64,000 nucleotides of DNA from Gymnopilus junonius. Taxonomy: Eukaryota > Basidiomycota > Agaricomycetes > Agaricales > Galerinaceae. The position numbers were made by a program, and so were the translations under genes. Location: positions 1 to 64,000 of the forward strand of contig JADNYJ010000022.1 of assembly GCA_015501075.1 (NCBI GenBank). Reading direction: 5' to 3'. Positions 50,101 through 62,435 of this stretch are shown one piece after another. Every line of letters starts with the position of its first letter. Position 1 is the stretch's first letter. Below the pieces are notes generated by a model. It searched no databases. It was not told the origin of the DNA and was given only the letters and a program-made list of their open reading frames with translations.

Positions 50101-52706
50101 ACTTGACTTAAGTTCACTCTTTAAAAGAGGTTTGTCTTGTATCTTCAATAAACTGTGAAAGTGTTTGATTTTTTTTTCATAGATTGTTATGCTTGAATGC
50201 ATGGACTACCAAAACCTGACAAGAGACCGTTCCCTCGGTTCGGTCGAGCTCAGGGTAGCCGATCTCGCGGCGGAATCTCCTGAAGACATTCATTACCCCT
50301 ACCAATCCAAAGGTATCAGGTCTTTTACCGAACCAATGCGTCTCGACAAAGGCAATGCACTCAAAGGAACTCTTTTCTACACTGCCGAATTCATTCCATC
50401 TCTCAACGTCAAGTTCGATAAATTCGAGGAACAGAATTTGGAATCCAAGCAATTGACGCAAGACGACGGGGACGGAGGCATTGCTACTGATGAAGAAGGC
50501 TCAGACGACGAGTCGTATGCCCCTGTCGGTGTTACTGTCCAATCATCGCCAAAGAAAGAGAAGCATAGGTCAATGGACAACATGAGCGTGAAAACGACGG
50601 ATACAAGCAAGACCGACAAGTCAACCAAGTCGAACGTCACAGATGCATCGAAAGGAACGTCTGGCACTGATGAGAAGGGCGCTGAAGAGAAGAAACCAGC
50701 GGAGACCGGTATAGAAATGACGCGTGAAGAGCTGCTAAAGGAACGTGAGTGGATTCTTGTCCTGTCTGAGCAAGATTTATATTTCTAATTTTTGTGTAAT
50801 AGAATCTGGCATCATTGTTTTCCATGTCATTTCCGGCCAGCTGTCCAAGAAGGGTCGTGTCGAAGTTCTTCTTGATGATGGCTATTGGCCATGCTTCAGC
50901 ACTGTCAAATCTCGCAGCACTCATGCCCAGTTTGGCCTGGTTGGCGAGGGTTTCATTAAGGAAGTTGACTTTGGGCGTGTCTGGCTGCGATTGAATGAAG
51001 CGCCTGAGGAGGAGAAAGATGCCGTTGTTGCAGAGTGGAAGGGAGATTCCAAGGCTTTCCTAAAAGCCACCTTGGTGGGATTTTTTGTCCTCCTTTTTTC
51101 ACTCTGATCTGACAACGAGTGGTATGATAGGAGGGACCTCATACTTATGCTCTCGTGGATGACCAAGGCAGGACTAACTCAACCGTCATGGTCGAAGCAC
51201 GATACATTCCTGTACCTGTTAAGCTGGAACCAAGAGAGAGCGTCAATAGTGAGTAGTTAGACCTGCTGATCGGACAGATTGATTCATCATATCGTCGTCT
51301 AGATCAAGGCATTCTTCGTGTTACGCTTGTTGATGGCCAGGAAATCCGCGGTGTTGATAGAGGAGGTTTGTCATTTGTATTGTGTTTCTTGTTTCTCTGG
51401 ATAACGATTCTTCTTAATAGGCAAGTCTGATCCTTTTGCTGTCTTCACCTTGAACGGACAGAAGGTCTACAAATCTCAGACTAAGAAGAAGACTCTGACA
51501 CCGGAATGGAACGAAACCTTCGAGGTTGCTATTGTACGCATTTTTACTACTTCAAAGCATGTTCGCAGCCTTTAACTCGCGATTTCCACAGCCCTCTCGA
51601 TACAACGCGGATCTCACGGTCGAGGTCTTTGATTGGAACCAGATAGAACAGTCAAAGAGTCTAGGATACGGCAAGTTTGATCTCAATATGATTGAGCCAA
51701 TGCAAGGTCAAGATTTCGTGATTCCTTTGACTTCTTCCAAGCATGGCGAAAAGGGAGTCATTCGCTTGCATACAGTATTCCAACCAGAGATCATTGCGAA
51801 ATCAAGGAAAGCCACGTCGACATTTACATCTGCTGGACGAGCGATGACGCAGATTGGAGGACTCCCTATGTCTGCGGGGAAAGGCGTATTCCATGGTGTC
51901 ACTGGTGTTTTCAAACGAGATAACCAAGGGGAAATAGTACCGCCCCTTCCACCACCTCCTGGCCTCGCTCCCGCGCCGGCCCAGGAGGCTGTTGTGGTAT
52001 CTGACCAGCCTCAGGGGCAACCTCAGATCCAACCTCAAATGGCCGCAACTTTCCCAACTGTAGATGCTGCGCTTGTCATAACACACGAACCAGGGACGTT
52101 GAGAATTACTTTGTTAGATGGCCAAGACGTGTGCCCCCAGGGTCAGGTAGCCCGGCCTTACGCTGTTATTCGAGTAGGCGATAGGGAGTATAAGTCTAAG
52201 CACACTGCATCGAAGACGGACAAGCCAGAATGGTGAGTGTTTGCGGTGAATCCTTAGCGAATATGACCATTTCATCTCATCCCGTTCTTACAGGAATGAA
52301 TCATTCCTTTTCCCAGCCTCTGTTGCAACTCCAAAGATGTACGTGTGGCTCCACGACCATAAAACAATTGGCAAAGACAAGGAGTTGACCGAAGGTGACC
52401 TGGAGGTACGTTTCATGCGATATATTGCGTTAGATTGATTCTTATTTTCAATTTTTTAAATAGATTTGGCGCCATATTAACCCAGAGACGCCATCATCAA
52501 CAGAGGTTGTCATCCAACTCAAATCCGGCGGCCTTTTGAGAGCACGCTTGGAGTTCGATCCAGGATTGAATCCCAATGGCGGTAGTAATGGTTCACTCCA
52601 CTCCGGGGAACAGAAAGAGCACAGAGATCACAGGTCCATGTCCTTCTCATCACCTTCTCGTTTTAGCCTAAGGGGACGACGCCCCAATGATGATGACTCC
52701 CAGTAA
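47155..52706 (+). CDS. Tricalbin-like SMP and multi-C2-domain protein
   Basis: Tricalbins (extended-synaptotagmin homologues) tether ER to plasma membrane and transfer lipid. An N-terminal charged region, with KEKEKEKLIVKAK, leads to a membrane hairpin AVFATHFLTRFNFGWGWLFI and VLAFCSTYYSASIERF. The SMP domain runs from ESADWINNFLDRFWVIYEP to KPIGGETFGFDIA. C2 domains follow: VIHSARGIQGTKIGGG with DPYASLSIS; VVRLVIHQAKELDH; LLIDKAIDVKNVEA with GGKSDPYVRVQV; LRVTLVDGQEIRG with GGKSDPFAVFTL; and RITLLDGQDVCPQGQVARPY at the end. A Ser/Lys-rich linker sits between the third and fourth. Some twenty exons; the length is about 1,500 residues. The stop TAA is at 52704-52706. Confidence 0.93.
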
Positions 52707-52904
52707 TTTTTGATTGCTCATTTCTGTTGATTTACACTATTGCACTGCACATTCAATGCTCGTTTTCTTGACGCATAGTCATCATATCACTCAATTTCGC
52801 TCGTACTTATTAGCATTCTGAACTCTCAGAACTCTTGTAATTATCTAATGTTTCTCGTAGTTAGTATCCCGTCGCATTTCATTCGGTTTTCATCTCAATC
52901 TAAT

Positions 52905-53887
52905 TCATTGCAATGATATACTGCTTTGCCTCTTGAAACATATGATGAAGAGATGTTCTCTACCAGCGCGACGCTGTAAAAGGACCTGAAGGGAAATAAG
53001 AATCCATGAAGATGGGTGGTACGAAAGGTGGCTCACCTCTCCTGTGAGATTATATTGGTCTTGCATAGTCTCTATGATTTCAGGGATGTTGTTTTGCTTG
53101 AGAGCAACGAGGTAAAAACGTCCGGCTGACGACAAGAGGCTCTGCAAGACATCTTTGTGGGCATGGAACATATGGTTAGTGTAAACTGACACACATCTAT
53201 TTGTCGTAACAAGACATTCGTTATTCTCATGCCGTCTGTTCCTCCTGCCCAAGCGCCGCCGATATTTCCAGAATGCTGGGCATCAGATGCTTCCTTTTCT
53301 AATGTCGGCACATAGGGCGGGTTGAACACGATAACGTCTATCTTATGAGCTAACCTGTTCTGAAACGGAGTGGTCAAAGACCCATTAACGACGTTCACAT
53401 CAACCTATCGAAATTCAATCAGCTGAGGCCCATTGAAAGTTTTCTTATATCTCACCTGATTTTGTCTGCCTGTTAAAAGTGTACATCGACAGGCATGAGG
53501 ATTTATATCCGTGCAAAGGTAGACTGGCAAAGGTGCTCAATCCGTAGGTTTTAGCAGCCAAGAAAAGAAACGCACGTACGGATGGACCAAGGACCTTCCC
53601 AAGAAAACTAGTAACGCAGCCTGAGCCAGATCTTTATTTCGGTCAGAACTTCCTGATAGACATATATTAAAAGACGCTTACCCAACCTCTAGACAAATGC
53701 CTGGATTTATACTTTTCAGGCTCTTTGCATCTTCTTCCAAGGCGTCCAGCAGCAGAAAAGTATCTTCTGTTAAAGTTGATGTATTTAATGATGATATTAG
53801 GAAGAAAAAGGTATGAATACCTGCTGGTTCGTATACTTTTTCGAAGTCAGTATTTGTTAGATGAGACAGGTCTGGTGTAGGTATCAT
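52905..53887 (-). CDS. MTQ2: eRF1 glutamine methyltransferase MTQ2 (HEMK2 type)
   Basis: MTQ2 with Trm112 methylates the GGQ glutamine of translation release factor eRF1. [21 protein letters not shown] is the start; [15 protein letters not shown] follows across an intron. SAM-binding motif I appears as [20 protein letters not shown] over a splice. [12 protein letters not shown] is motif [15 protein letters not shown] contains the catalytic [17 protein letters not shown] is a typical HEMK2 stretch. The end includes [19 protein letters not shown] and [16 protein letters not shown]. Stop TGA is at 52905-52907. About six exons. It is divergent from CSTF2/RNA15. Confidence 0.92.
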
Positions 53888-54083
53888 CTTTGGTTGTTCA
53901 TCGATAATTTAGGACCTATGTAGGTCGGAATTATCCCGGATTACCCAAGGGTCGCGACTGAGCACGTGACACGAAGAAAGTTGATCGGACGGAAACTGCG
54001 ATTGTTCTATTTCCTTCAAAGTCCTTGAAGTTTGAACATTATCAATTCATACCGTTTGGTCTCTTTCTCCTGCAGTTGTCGCG
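53888..54083. promoter_or_regulatory. Divergent promoter, MTQ2 / RNA15
   Basis: The 196 bases between the two start codons include a TCGCGACTGAGCACGTGACACG stretch holding CACGTG (near 53963), the E-box/CBF1 core. Site use is inference. Confidence 0.45.
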
Positions 54084-55502
54084 ATGTCCACCACGGGCAG
54101 CAAAGTTGTATTTGGTTTGCGTCTTTCCGCCGGAGTTGGAATGATCGCTGACATATCTATGTATGACAGTCGGGAATGTGCCCTACAATATGACAGAAGA
54201 ACAACTCGTTGAGATTTTCAAATCTGTGGGACAGGTCATTGGCTTTAGGTATTGTTATCGAATATAATCATTTTACGGGTTCAACTAGATTAAAATACTA
54301 ATGCCATGGTAGATTGGTTTTTGACAGAGACACGGCCAAACCTAAAGGGTACGGCTTCTGCGAATTTGCCGATCACGAAACTGCTCTCTCAGCAGTCCGA
54401 AATCTCAACAACACCGATTGCGGAGGCCGACCACTCCGAATTGACCTTGCGGACTCTGATCCCTTCCTCGAAGGGAAGACCACTGTGAGAGGAGAAATTC
54501 TCGATGGTGGTTATCCTGGTCCGTCTGAGCCCCGTTCCCAATGGCGTGCAGGTGGCGCTCCTCGTACCAGCGATCCCGAGGCTTTTCTGGCCAATGTACC
54601 ACCTGGAATACAGGTCCCAAAAGGCTCTACTGCTCTTGACAGCATCAGCCAAACCCTTGCTGGCATGCCACCCAGCCAGCTAATGGAAGTACTGGCCCAA
54701 ATGAAGGTAAAGTGCGTTGTCTAGCTTAATTCGTATGAGTCATAACCCTCTGCAAGGCATTTGTTATCACTCATCCAGAACAAGCACGGATCCTACTTAT
54801 TAAACATCCTCAACTTTCTTACGCCCTTTTCCAAGCGCTTTTACTGAACAAAATTGTTGACTCAGCCATCTTAGAACGTATGCTAGCATCATCTAGAGCA
54901 GCTACAGCGCCTCCTGTAACAGCACAAGTGCCGCCTCCTGTGATTCAACCATCTGTATCTGCTCTGATGCAACATCATGTTCCCCCTGCACCGTTTATTT
55001 CACAGATGCCCCCTTTCCCCCCTCAAGGACCTCAACCACCTGTGCCTGCGATTCAACCTCCTATGGCTATGTCTACACCTCCATCCTCTGCGATGTTACC
55101 TCATCAACCCAGTCTAGCATCTCAAGCACCTGTACCTGGTATGACACCATTTTACCATCAACCACAACCTTCTGCCCAGGTCCAGCCGCAGGCAATGCCC
55201 GTACCACCACAACAGCAAAAACCAGCCTCGGCTCCTGCTCCTGAAATCAGTGAAACCCAGCGTGTGAGTTACCCTTCTCGTTAAACCTTTTTACCCATGA
55301 AACTCTTGATTACCTCGATTACCTGTGATTTAGACAATGTTAATGCAAGTCCTAAGTCTCACTCAAGAACAAATTGATGCCCTTGCAGAAACGGAGCGAT
55401 CAGCTATCATGCAGCTAGTGGGTGTGTTGTCTGATTCTGTAATCATAATGTTGACGGTCTTCGCAGCGAAGTCGGTTCATGGGTACTCTTGGCAGCACAT
55501 AA
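54084..55502 (+). CDS. RNA15: Cleavage stimulation factor 64 kDa subunit (RNA15/CSTF2)
   Basis: CSTF2/Rna15 binds the U/GU-rich element downstream of the poly(A) site. Exon 1 is MSTTGSKVVF; an intron splits V. The RRM reads VGNVPYNMTEEQLVEIFK, GQVIGFRLVFDRDTAKPKGY, GFCEFADHETALSAVRNLNN and DCGGRPLRIDLAD. The hinge domain is DSISQTLAGMPPSQLMEVLA, AFVITHPEQARILLIKHPQL and SYALFQALLLNKIVDSAILE. A Pro/Gln-rich section of about 120 residues follows. The C-terminal domain is MLMQVLSLTQEQIDALAETE and RSAIMQL, joined to RSRFMGTLGST and the stop at 55500-55502. All domains are in the order of the family. The CTD sits at the very end, also as expected. Confidence 0.94.
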
Positions 55503-55989
55503 GCGTTCTGGAAATCGTGAACTGGTCTCTTGTCTCTCTTGGCTTCGCATTGCATATACCTCATTTATTCGCATTGTGTGTCGATCCATTTTGTTACTTG
55601 CATTCATTCAATGTTCTCATAGTTCCCGCAAGATTGTCTTTCATATGTATATATGTGTAATTTCATTTTTTGCTCCATGCTTTGATGACGGAGTTTATCG
55701 AAAATGTCTATCCGAGTTCTGATCCTAGTCTTTCCCTGCATGCCTTCCTTTAGCCTGAGACGGCTTGGCCTCACGTCTGTGCTGAGGCTTACCTGGCCTG
55801 CACCTGCAAGGCCTGTTTCGTTCACTGGCCCGAGTACTCAATAATGGTAACTATATTTTGGTTGAACAAATCAGAAGACCTCTTTTGCTCACTTTAGTAA
55901 AGTCAAAAGACCCCTTGTCGCTCACTGGTATGTTCCTTTATTTACATGGAAGGACCATGATTTCAATCTTTTCACTCGTATTTTGTTGA

Positions 55990-56940
55990 CAGAATATGCT
56001 CCTGGCCGAGGGTTGGAGGAACATGAGGAATCATGAACACGAACAGATCCAAGTATCTAATGCTGTTTCTGATCCTCCGGTCAGTGGCGTCGCTCGTGTA
56101 ATTGTACAAGCAATAAATGTCAAGAAGCGGTTACTTGAATCACGACCACTGGTCCTTATCAAAGTACAAGGGCGGGTTGGAACTCTCCGGAGGCGCAGGA
56201 ACCCGAAAGGCAAGATGCGACGTTGGGTGTCTGTTCGCTAATAGCCTCATCATTTTCAGACGTTCTGTAGAGGACATCCCTTCTTCGGTATATACACTTG
56301 TCTATTCTTTGAATGACCTTTAATCGGTCACGCCAGCTTTCCTCTCCCCTGCTGGGAATTGATCTGAGGCGGACAGGTGAAGAACGGCACATTACAATAA
56401 ATAATCTCAAGAAGAAAGGCACATTACTCTTCAACATTCTCTACTATCCAGTGTCCATATGCAAAGGGATGGCATCATCGTCTTCAGGCATTCCTCACTT
56501 CTCTCATTTTCGTTTACCCTACGGTCTTTACATTCGTGTCGCGGTCGCGCATTCCTACGACAAGATGTCGGCGTTCTTACTCTGCGAATACATGGCCAAA
56601 GATGTCAGATGGGAGGGACACGGAAAGGCGCCTAGCAAACTTCGAGTTGTTACCAGTCTTGGTTGGAGCAGTACACCACTTCATGTCACTTCGCTGTCTT
56701 CCTCCTCCGACCTGCCTTTCTAGCATTCCAGCTTCGACTTCTTGTGCTTCGATACATCGTTGTGCTGAAATTAGTCGACCGATCTTACAGAGATGCAACA
56801 GTCTATGGACATGTCTCTCTTGCCCTTAACGAGTTCATCGGAGCTCAAGAAGAGAATAGAGAGTGGTGACCACTTAGTGGGTGTCTGGATGGCCAGTGGA
56901 AAGTGACCTCTAACTGGGAAGTAGTTGAGATGAATTAGAG
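55990..56940 (+). pseudogene. Broken C2-domain (tricalbin-like) gene fragment
   Basis: Three stretches fit a tricalbin-like C2 protein but lie in different frames. SGVARVIVQAINVKKRLL begins a C2 repeat near 56087. LLGIDLRRTGEERHI and KKKGTLLFNILYYPV (56350-56460) match the end of such a repeat, where the intact tricalbin at 47155 has LRYDVNYYPVLEP. KLVDRSYRDATVYGHVSLAL and NEFIGAQEENREW (56770-56867) match its DPVVGYLTVKL region. Right there a TGA occurs where a Trp codon is expected (EW-stop-PLSGC). After the stop the frame continues PLSGCLDGQWKVTSNW, like the intact gene's FPLSGCRTGKMRL. No upstream SMP domain is seen. It is probably a relic of a duplicated gene. Confidence 0.65.
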
Positions 56941-57070
56941 CAGTATATACATGAGATGGCAGGGTATAGTGGGACGTCGGACATTTGTACGTACAATGAA
57001 AATACGTCCGGGTATCAGATCTACTCTTTATTATTAAAACAGGAAGTCAGCTCTTAAGTCTGCACTCGGA

Positions 57071-58477
57071 TTACTTCGCGCTCAGGACAGTCCAATCAAT
57101 GACAGCATCTTTTCCATATTTCTCAGCTAGCCATTTGTTCGCCCTTTTGAAATGTCCATTACCGAGGAAACCTCTATGCGCAGATAAGGGTGAAGGGTGT
57201 GCCGACCTACGGGAAGGTAAGTTACCAGAACTATGTATCAAATGGCTACTTACTTCAAAAGGAGGTGCCTTTTCTGGTGCATGAGACTGATCAGTATATA
57301 GTGCCACGCAAAATGGCCACAAGTGAGAAACCCACTTCATCAATTCCAATAGAAGAAAACGTCTTCTGCGCAGGGAGTCCCCAGGCCATAAAAACAACAC
57401 CTTTTTGTTTACCAATTTCTCGCTGAATGACAGCACGAATTACTTGCGAAGTAAATGTTTCCCAGCCCTTACGAGCATGAGAACCAGCTTTGTGTGCCCG
57501 AACGGTCAAGCTGGTATTCAGCCACAATACGCCTTGCTTGGCTATTGGAGAAAGATCGCTACAGAAAGATTGGTCAGTGCCTGTGGCTTCATTACTATTC
57601 TAAGGCAATTTACCCAGTCTTTGGTGCTTTAAATCCGGGGAAATCAGTTTCCAATTGCTTGTAAATATTTTTCAAAGACCCGGGAGGTTTCGTGGGTGGA
57701 AGGACAGAAAACGACAGTCCTGTTTTTTCTTTTCATTATACGTCCAAGTCGGAATATACCCGCAGACCTACCATGCGCTTGTCCCACATCATGGTATGGG
57801 TCCTAGAATAACAAAAGATGAATGGAAGAAGTAAATCGAGGTAAGTCATACTAACCTGTCCCAGAATAACCACTTTTACTTCATCAAGTGGTGTCAACCT
57901 TGACCAGGAATAGATATTCTCGACTGTTGATATAGTAAGATACTGTCAAGAAGAGTTGGAAAACGGAATTACCGCTGGGGAATATAGTATATGATGAATT
58001 TTCGGTTAAAAGGAATTTTTTCAACTGGAAGATGCTTAGGAAACTATTGTATTTGACGGGAAATAAGCCACGTACTTGTAGAAAATAAGATTTTTTAAAC
58101 TCTTGCGAAAGGGCCTTCAACCATGTCTCTCCCATTGTATCATTCTCCAAGGAGTCCAGAACTGCCTGAGTAACTGCGCTTGCTTGTAATTGGGTTAATT
58201 TGTCGGAAGACGGGCCAGCCGTTGAGGCACCATCGTGGTCCTTTTCAGTAGCAACAATCCTAGGAGGAATTCAGTGAAAAAAAAGAAAAAAGAATGAAAA
58301 GACAGACTCAGCAACCGTGGTCGATTTGCTCGTGCTCGTCTTCGACGACTTCTTGACCCACATTTCCGTGAGAGTCGATGCCCTCATCACGGTCCGTCCT
58401 GAAACCCGCGTCGAAGTACTTAAAGCTGCACCAACTAGCATTTCCTCGTTGGATTCTTTGGTGGTGGCCTTGGGCAT
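57071..58477 (-). CDS. UNG1: Uracil-DNA glycosylase (family 1)
   Basis: UNG removes uracil from DNA in nucleus and mitochondria, starting base-excision repair. [16 protein letters not shown] opens the N-terminal region. Then [33 protein letters not shown] spliced to [11 protein letters not shown] (water-activating loop with Asp and Tyr), [39 protein letters not shown], and [20 protein letters not shown]. The DNA-intercalating loop is [19 protein letters not shown], then [16 protein letters not shown]. Between GIDE and the HPSPLS loop an extra segment of about 25 residues ([16 protein letters not shown]...) appears in frame after a 49-base intron; it may be real or an unrecognised intron. The promoter has ACGCGT at 58584-58589. 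Confidence 0.92.
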
Positions 58478-58759
58478 GGTAGTGGTATGGAAGAGAATTA
58501 CCAGGTGTTGCCTGGTGGTGGGCGGCGAGTCAAGTCAAGTCAACTGTCAGAAGGGCGCGCAAGACTCTAATTATATCTTGTTGACGCGTTGTTTGTCCCT
58601 TTTCCAGACTCAAAATACTCGACATCCTTTGGCTTTCAATTGCAGTTCCACGAAGCATTTCTAGTAAGTGTATTCGAAAGTACATATAAATCATAGGGTA
58701 TGATTAGGGTATGAGGACGCTTCTTGGGAGGCAAAAGCTTAGGCATGTCCCATCTAGCC
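58478..58759. promoter_or_regulatory. UNG1 promoter and kinesin 3' region
   Basis: About 280 bases with no gene. An ACGCGT (MCB-type) box at 58584-58589 is 107 bases before the UNG1 ATG. The kinesin transcript must end here too, in tandem on the minus strand. Confidence 0.4.
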
Positions 58760-61700
58760 TTACTTACCAAAACGTCGATTTGTTGCACTTTGAGTTTTAG
58801 CCACCGTTTTCTCCGCCTCGTAAATGACCTTGTTGATTTCGTCCTCTGTCATGGCAGGGCTCTTGTTGAGAATACTGAAAGAGAGAAAGATAATGGTCCA
58901 GCTCAGTCTAAAGACACCCAAGACATACCGTTTCTTCTTTTTGACGATTGGGACTTCCGGGACGAAGTCGTCATCCTCCTCTCTCTCAGCAGCTGCAGAT
59001 ACTTTCACAGCGTCCTTTATTGGAAGGATAATAGCAGACTCATCACTGTCCGATTCGTCGATCTGCATCTTGTGCATGTCTCTGGCCAATTTGGATACAC
59101 GTGGAGTTTTCGAAGCTGCTTTGCTGGCAGCCTGCTGACAATGTGTAAATGAACTGAAACTTTGCAAGTTTTGTCTCTGGGCTCGTGGTGTCTTGGCGGA
59201 AGACGGTTCCCACTGTTCTGCGCTTTCTTCATCATCCTCATCCTCAGTGTAATCTTCGTCATCTTCATCGTTCAATTCACTTTTTGAAGTGGCAGATAAA
59301 GCGATGCTGCTAATTTCACTTTCTGTTTCCGTGAGCTGAGCGTCCTCGTTATCAGAAGGCAGCATGGGAGGATCAGGAGTAAATGTTCTCTTTTCGGTGA
59401 CGGGTCTAGGAGCCACGCTTGACTTCCGACTTGGCTTCATTTTTTGCGCCCAAGGCGAAGATGTCATTATTGACTGCTCTCCCTCATTTCCGTCCGAGCC
59501 GCTTTCTTCCCCATAATCAATCTGAGGCATAAATGCGGACGATGAGTGAATAATAATCATAATGAGTATTTAGATATATGCTTACCAGGCTCATTTCAAT
59601 ATCTTTCTCTTCCGATATACAATCATTAACAAACAGCTGACGAGAAGCTTTGGTGGGACTGCCAAAGAGGCCAGACTGGTGAAGCATGTCAATTTTCGCA
59701 TCTGTCTTCAATTCATTACGTTCCAGCTATGTCCCAAACTCAGTCAACCGAAATTTCGAGAAATAAATTATGTGATTCACCTCAGTCATCAGCCGTCTGG
59801 AATACATTTGTTCCATCGTTCTCATTCGTTCCTCCATTTCTCGCATGACTTCCTCCCGAGTCTCAGCCTCAATCAAGGCACATCTCATCTCCGATTCGAA
59901 AAGCTAGAGAAAACGTGAGACCAATAATTATTGCAGGTAAATGTTTAGTTTACCTGGAAACGAAGATGTTCAATTTCATCGAAAAGCGTTTCTACCAGCG
60001 GATTAATCGGGTCATCGTCTTCGCCGTCTTTTTCTGGCTCTTCGTTCGGCTCGTCATCTTCACGAACTTCCAATATTGCTTCAATTGGTTTCTTTCCGGA
60101 TCCGAGTCGACCCATAGAAATTGTGACTTTCCGAATGCCTGGGTGAGGAATGATTTCGGGATCTTTCAGCGTCAATGGCCCAAGTTGCTTGATCTTTTTC
60201 CCTTGTGTACTTCCTGGACCAATGGTAGGCACGCGCTGAACAGGAGCCGGAGCTGGCGTCACGTAGACCTCTCTTGCCAGTGCCGCGAATTTCATAACAT
60301 GCGAATTCTCGTCGTAACCAGTGTCGTACGGGTTCACGTTCACGATCATCACCTGGCAAAAGAAAGGAAAATCGTTAAGCACATTTTCGTGTTGTGAATC
60401 ATCAATACAAAATTTACTGTTCTTCCTTCGCCAACAAAGTAATCCATTAGGACCTCGGTAAGCTTACTATGTCTGAAGGGCACAACAGCTAGTCCCTTCT
60501 TGAAATCTCTGGTGTCGAGACGGCCTTCTTTTCCTGCATCATTTGAAAGGCTGATGGCAATTTTGCGTTGATTAGAACGCATAACCTCCATACACTGACC
60601 AAGCACCATCAACGACTTGTTAATGTTTCCAGCCTCTTTCAGACGATCGCCAGTCGTGTGGGTGTGCTTTGTACGTTCGGAGCCAGCAAGGTCAACAAGT
60701 GTTAACCTCGAAACCTGGAGGGACGTCGGGTTCTATCGAAATTCAATTCAATGTTCATGTAAAAGATGACTGTCCAGTGGCTTACATTTCTTTCTCCCCG
60801 GTGGCCTTTGACTATTTTAATTATAACCATTCCATGACTTCGGCTACTTTCACGATTAGCCAAAGTTCCGAACACACGTCGATGGAGCTGGCCGAGTTTG
60901 ACTAGTGCTTTAGCTTGGGACGCACTATGCACGCGGAACTGACGCAGTCCAGCGACATATTTTCCGCTGGACTCTGTATCCATCGAGTCTGAAGTAGGAG
61001 ACGGCCGCAACGGCAAGGCTTGCCTACTGAAGAGAAGAGGCTTCCCTGCTGTGGTACGCTGATTTGCGCTTTGCCCGTGAACGTTTGATTCATCTCTGAC
61101 GGACGCGAGGAGATCGTAGACCTTTTCGTTGTAGACTTCGGCATAGGATATCCAGACCGTATATTCATAATTACGGTCTACTGGTATAACTGTTGGGTCG
61201 ACATCGAATTCAGGCTCGACCACGTTGTCCAGAGATTCAAGGACGTCAGCAAGAGCTGGTTCAGGCATAGTTGGCGGCGCCCTAGAGTCAAGATCATCTG
61301 CAAGTTCTATTCCATGTAACCGCACGGGGCGATACTGAAAGAAGGAGTAGTTATTAGAATACTTTGCACTGACACTTATTGCGTACTCACTCTCCCGTCG
61401 CCGTGCAGACCCTCGATACTGCTAAAAATTACATCGAGAGAGCGAGGTAATATACCTGCAGCTCCTTCGTCTGTTCCTCCTTGAACAGTGTACGTCTTAC
61501 CCGAATTCGTAACACCATAAGTGAAAAGCAGACCATTTTGACCCATGAGAACATCCTGGACAAGAGGGAGCGTGGTTTTGGCGAAGAAGTTGGACTGCGT
61601 AGTGTTGGGAGGAAATATATGAGAAAAGGTATAGATAGATGAAGGAGGAACAGTTGAGAATCGATATTTGGAACGGCCATTTTGTGGGTCTTGAGGGTCA

Positions 61701-62135
61701 GTCATATTGACAGTCGTGTCTGAGAGGTGAGTCAGATAAGGTGAAGAGGCTGGCTCTTCGTCCCCAAGTCGGGGACGTATGCGTAGATATGCCTTGACGT
61801 TTTCTTTTAGTCAGTTTGAGGATAATGACAGGCATGCTTACCATGATTGGTTCACGTTCCGATTCTGTAGCTCGAACATTAAGCTTTCCAGCTTTTCTGC
61901 CAGGAGCAAGCTTCGTTTGTGGTTTTACTAAAGGCGTAACCAAGTCGGCAGAATTGTCTTTGCTGGCAAGAGGCTTCCTGACTACGGTCTTCTTGGCTGC
62001 TGTTGTAGGTACTTCAGGAGAGGATGCGGCATTTTTTGCTGTCCTGGCCCTGGTTGTCCTCGTCGCTGTTGGAGCAGCATTGGCCAATGCTTTCGTTCGG
62101 GTCGAAGCCCTTGTCGCTGCGGGTTTGCTGGACAT
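58760..62135 (-). CDS. Kinesin-6-like motor protein
   Basis: The start MSSKPAATRASTRTKALANA is a basic, Ala/Thr-rich leader. The motor domain shows AYLRIRPRLGDEEPASSPYL, YTFSHIFPPNTTQSNFF, P-loop GVTNSGKTYTVQG, a long insert after HGDGRYRPVRLHG, WISYAEVYNEKVYDLL, switch I ANRESSRSHGMVIIKIVKG, switch II LTLVDLAGSERTKHTH, NKSLMVLGQCMEVMRSNQ and VVPFRHSKLTEVLMDY. The insert in the middle and the NSGKT type of loop suggest the kinesin-6 (KIF20/23, Klp9) group, used in spindle midzone and cytokinesis. A coiled-coil with EAETREEVMREMEERM follows. The C-terminal part is acidic (DEDDEDYTEDEDDEESAEQ), then MTEDEINKVIYEAEKTVAKT. The stop at 58760 follows RRFGK; a spliced variant past it is possible. 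The gene is divergent from SPC105. Confidence 0.87.
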
Positions 62136-62435
62136 GAGTAAATTGGTGCAAATGCAAGGCGTGCCTAAAACGGGACAAACCAGGCGCGTGATGAACGCGT
62201 TAACGGTCACATGATGGTGTTCTGATGATTGAAGCACGTGATTCTATGTACGGAAAACGCGTCCGTTTATTTCAACGAGGTTGACTCCTTCCTATTGTCT
62301 TGCCTAGTTTTTCCTGCAGAGATTCTCTCAATCCGTTTTTATCTTTTGGATCTCTGAAAATTTTTTGATTTTATTCCCTATACCTGCCAAGGCCCAATAA
62401 CTCCTGAATCCAATAATCCCGGGAGCATCTTTACT
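62136..62435. promoter_or_regulatory. Divergent promoter, kinesin / SPC105, with two ACGCGT boxes
   Basis: The 300 bases between the two start codons contain ACGCGT at 62195-62200 and 62257-62262. This is the core of the MCB box bound by MBF in budding and fission yeast to drive G1/S genes. A CACGTG is at 62235-62240. Both flanking genes act in mitosis. The motif is visible; the regulation is inferred. Confidence 0.5.
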
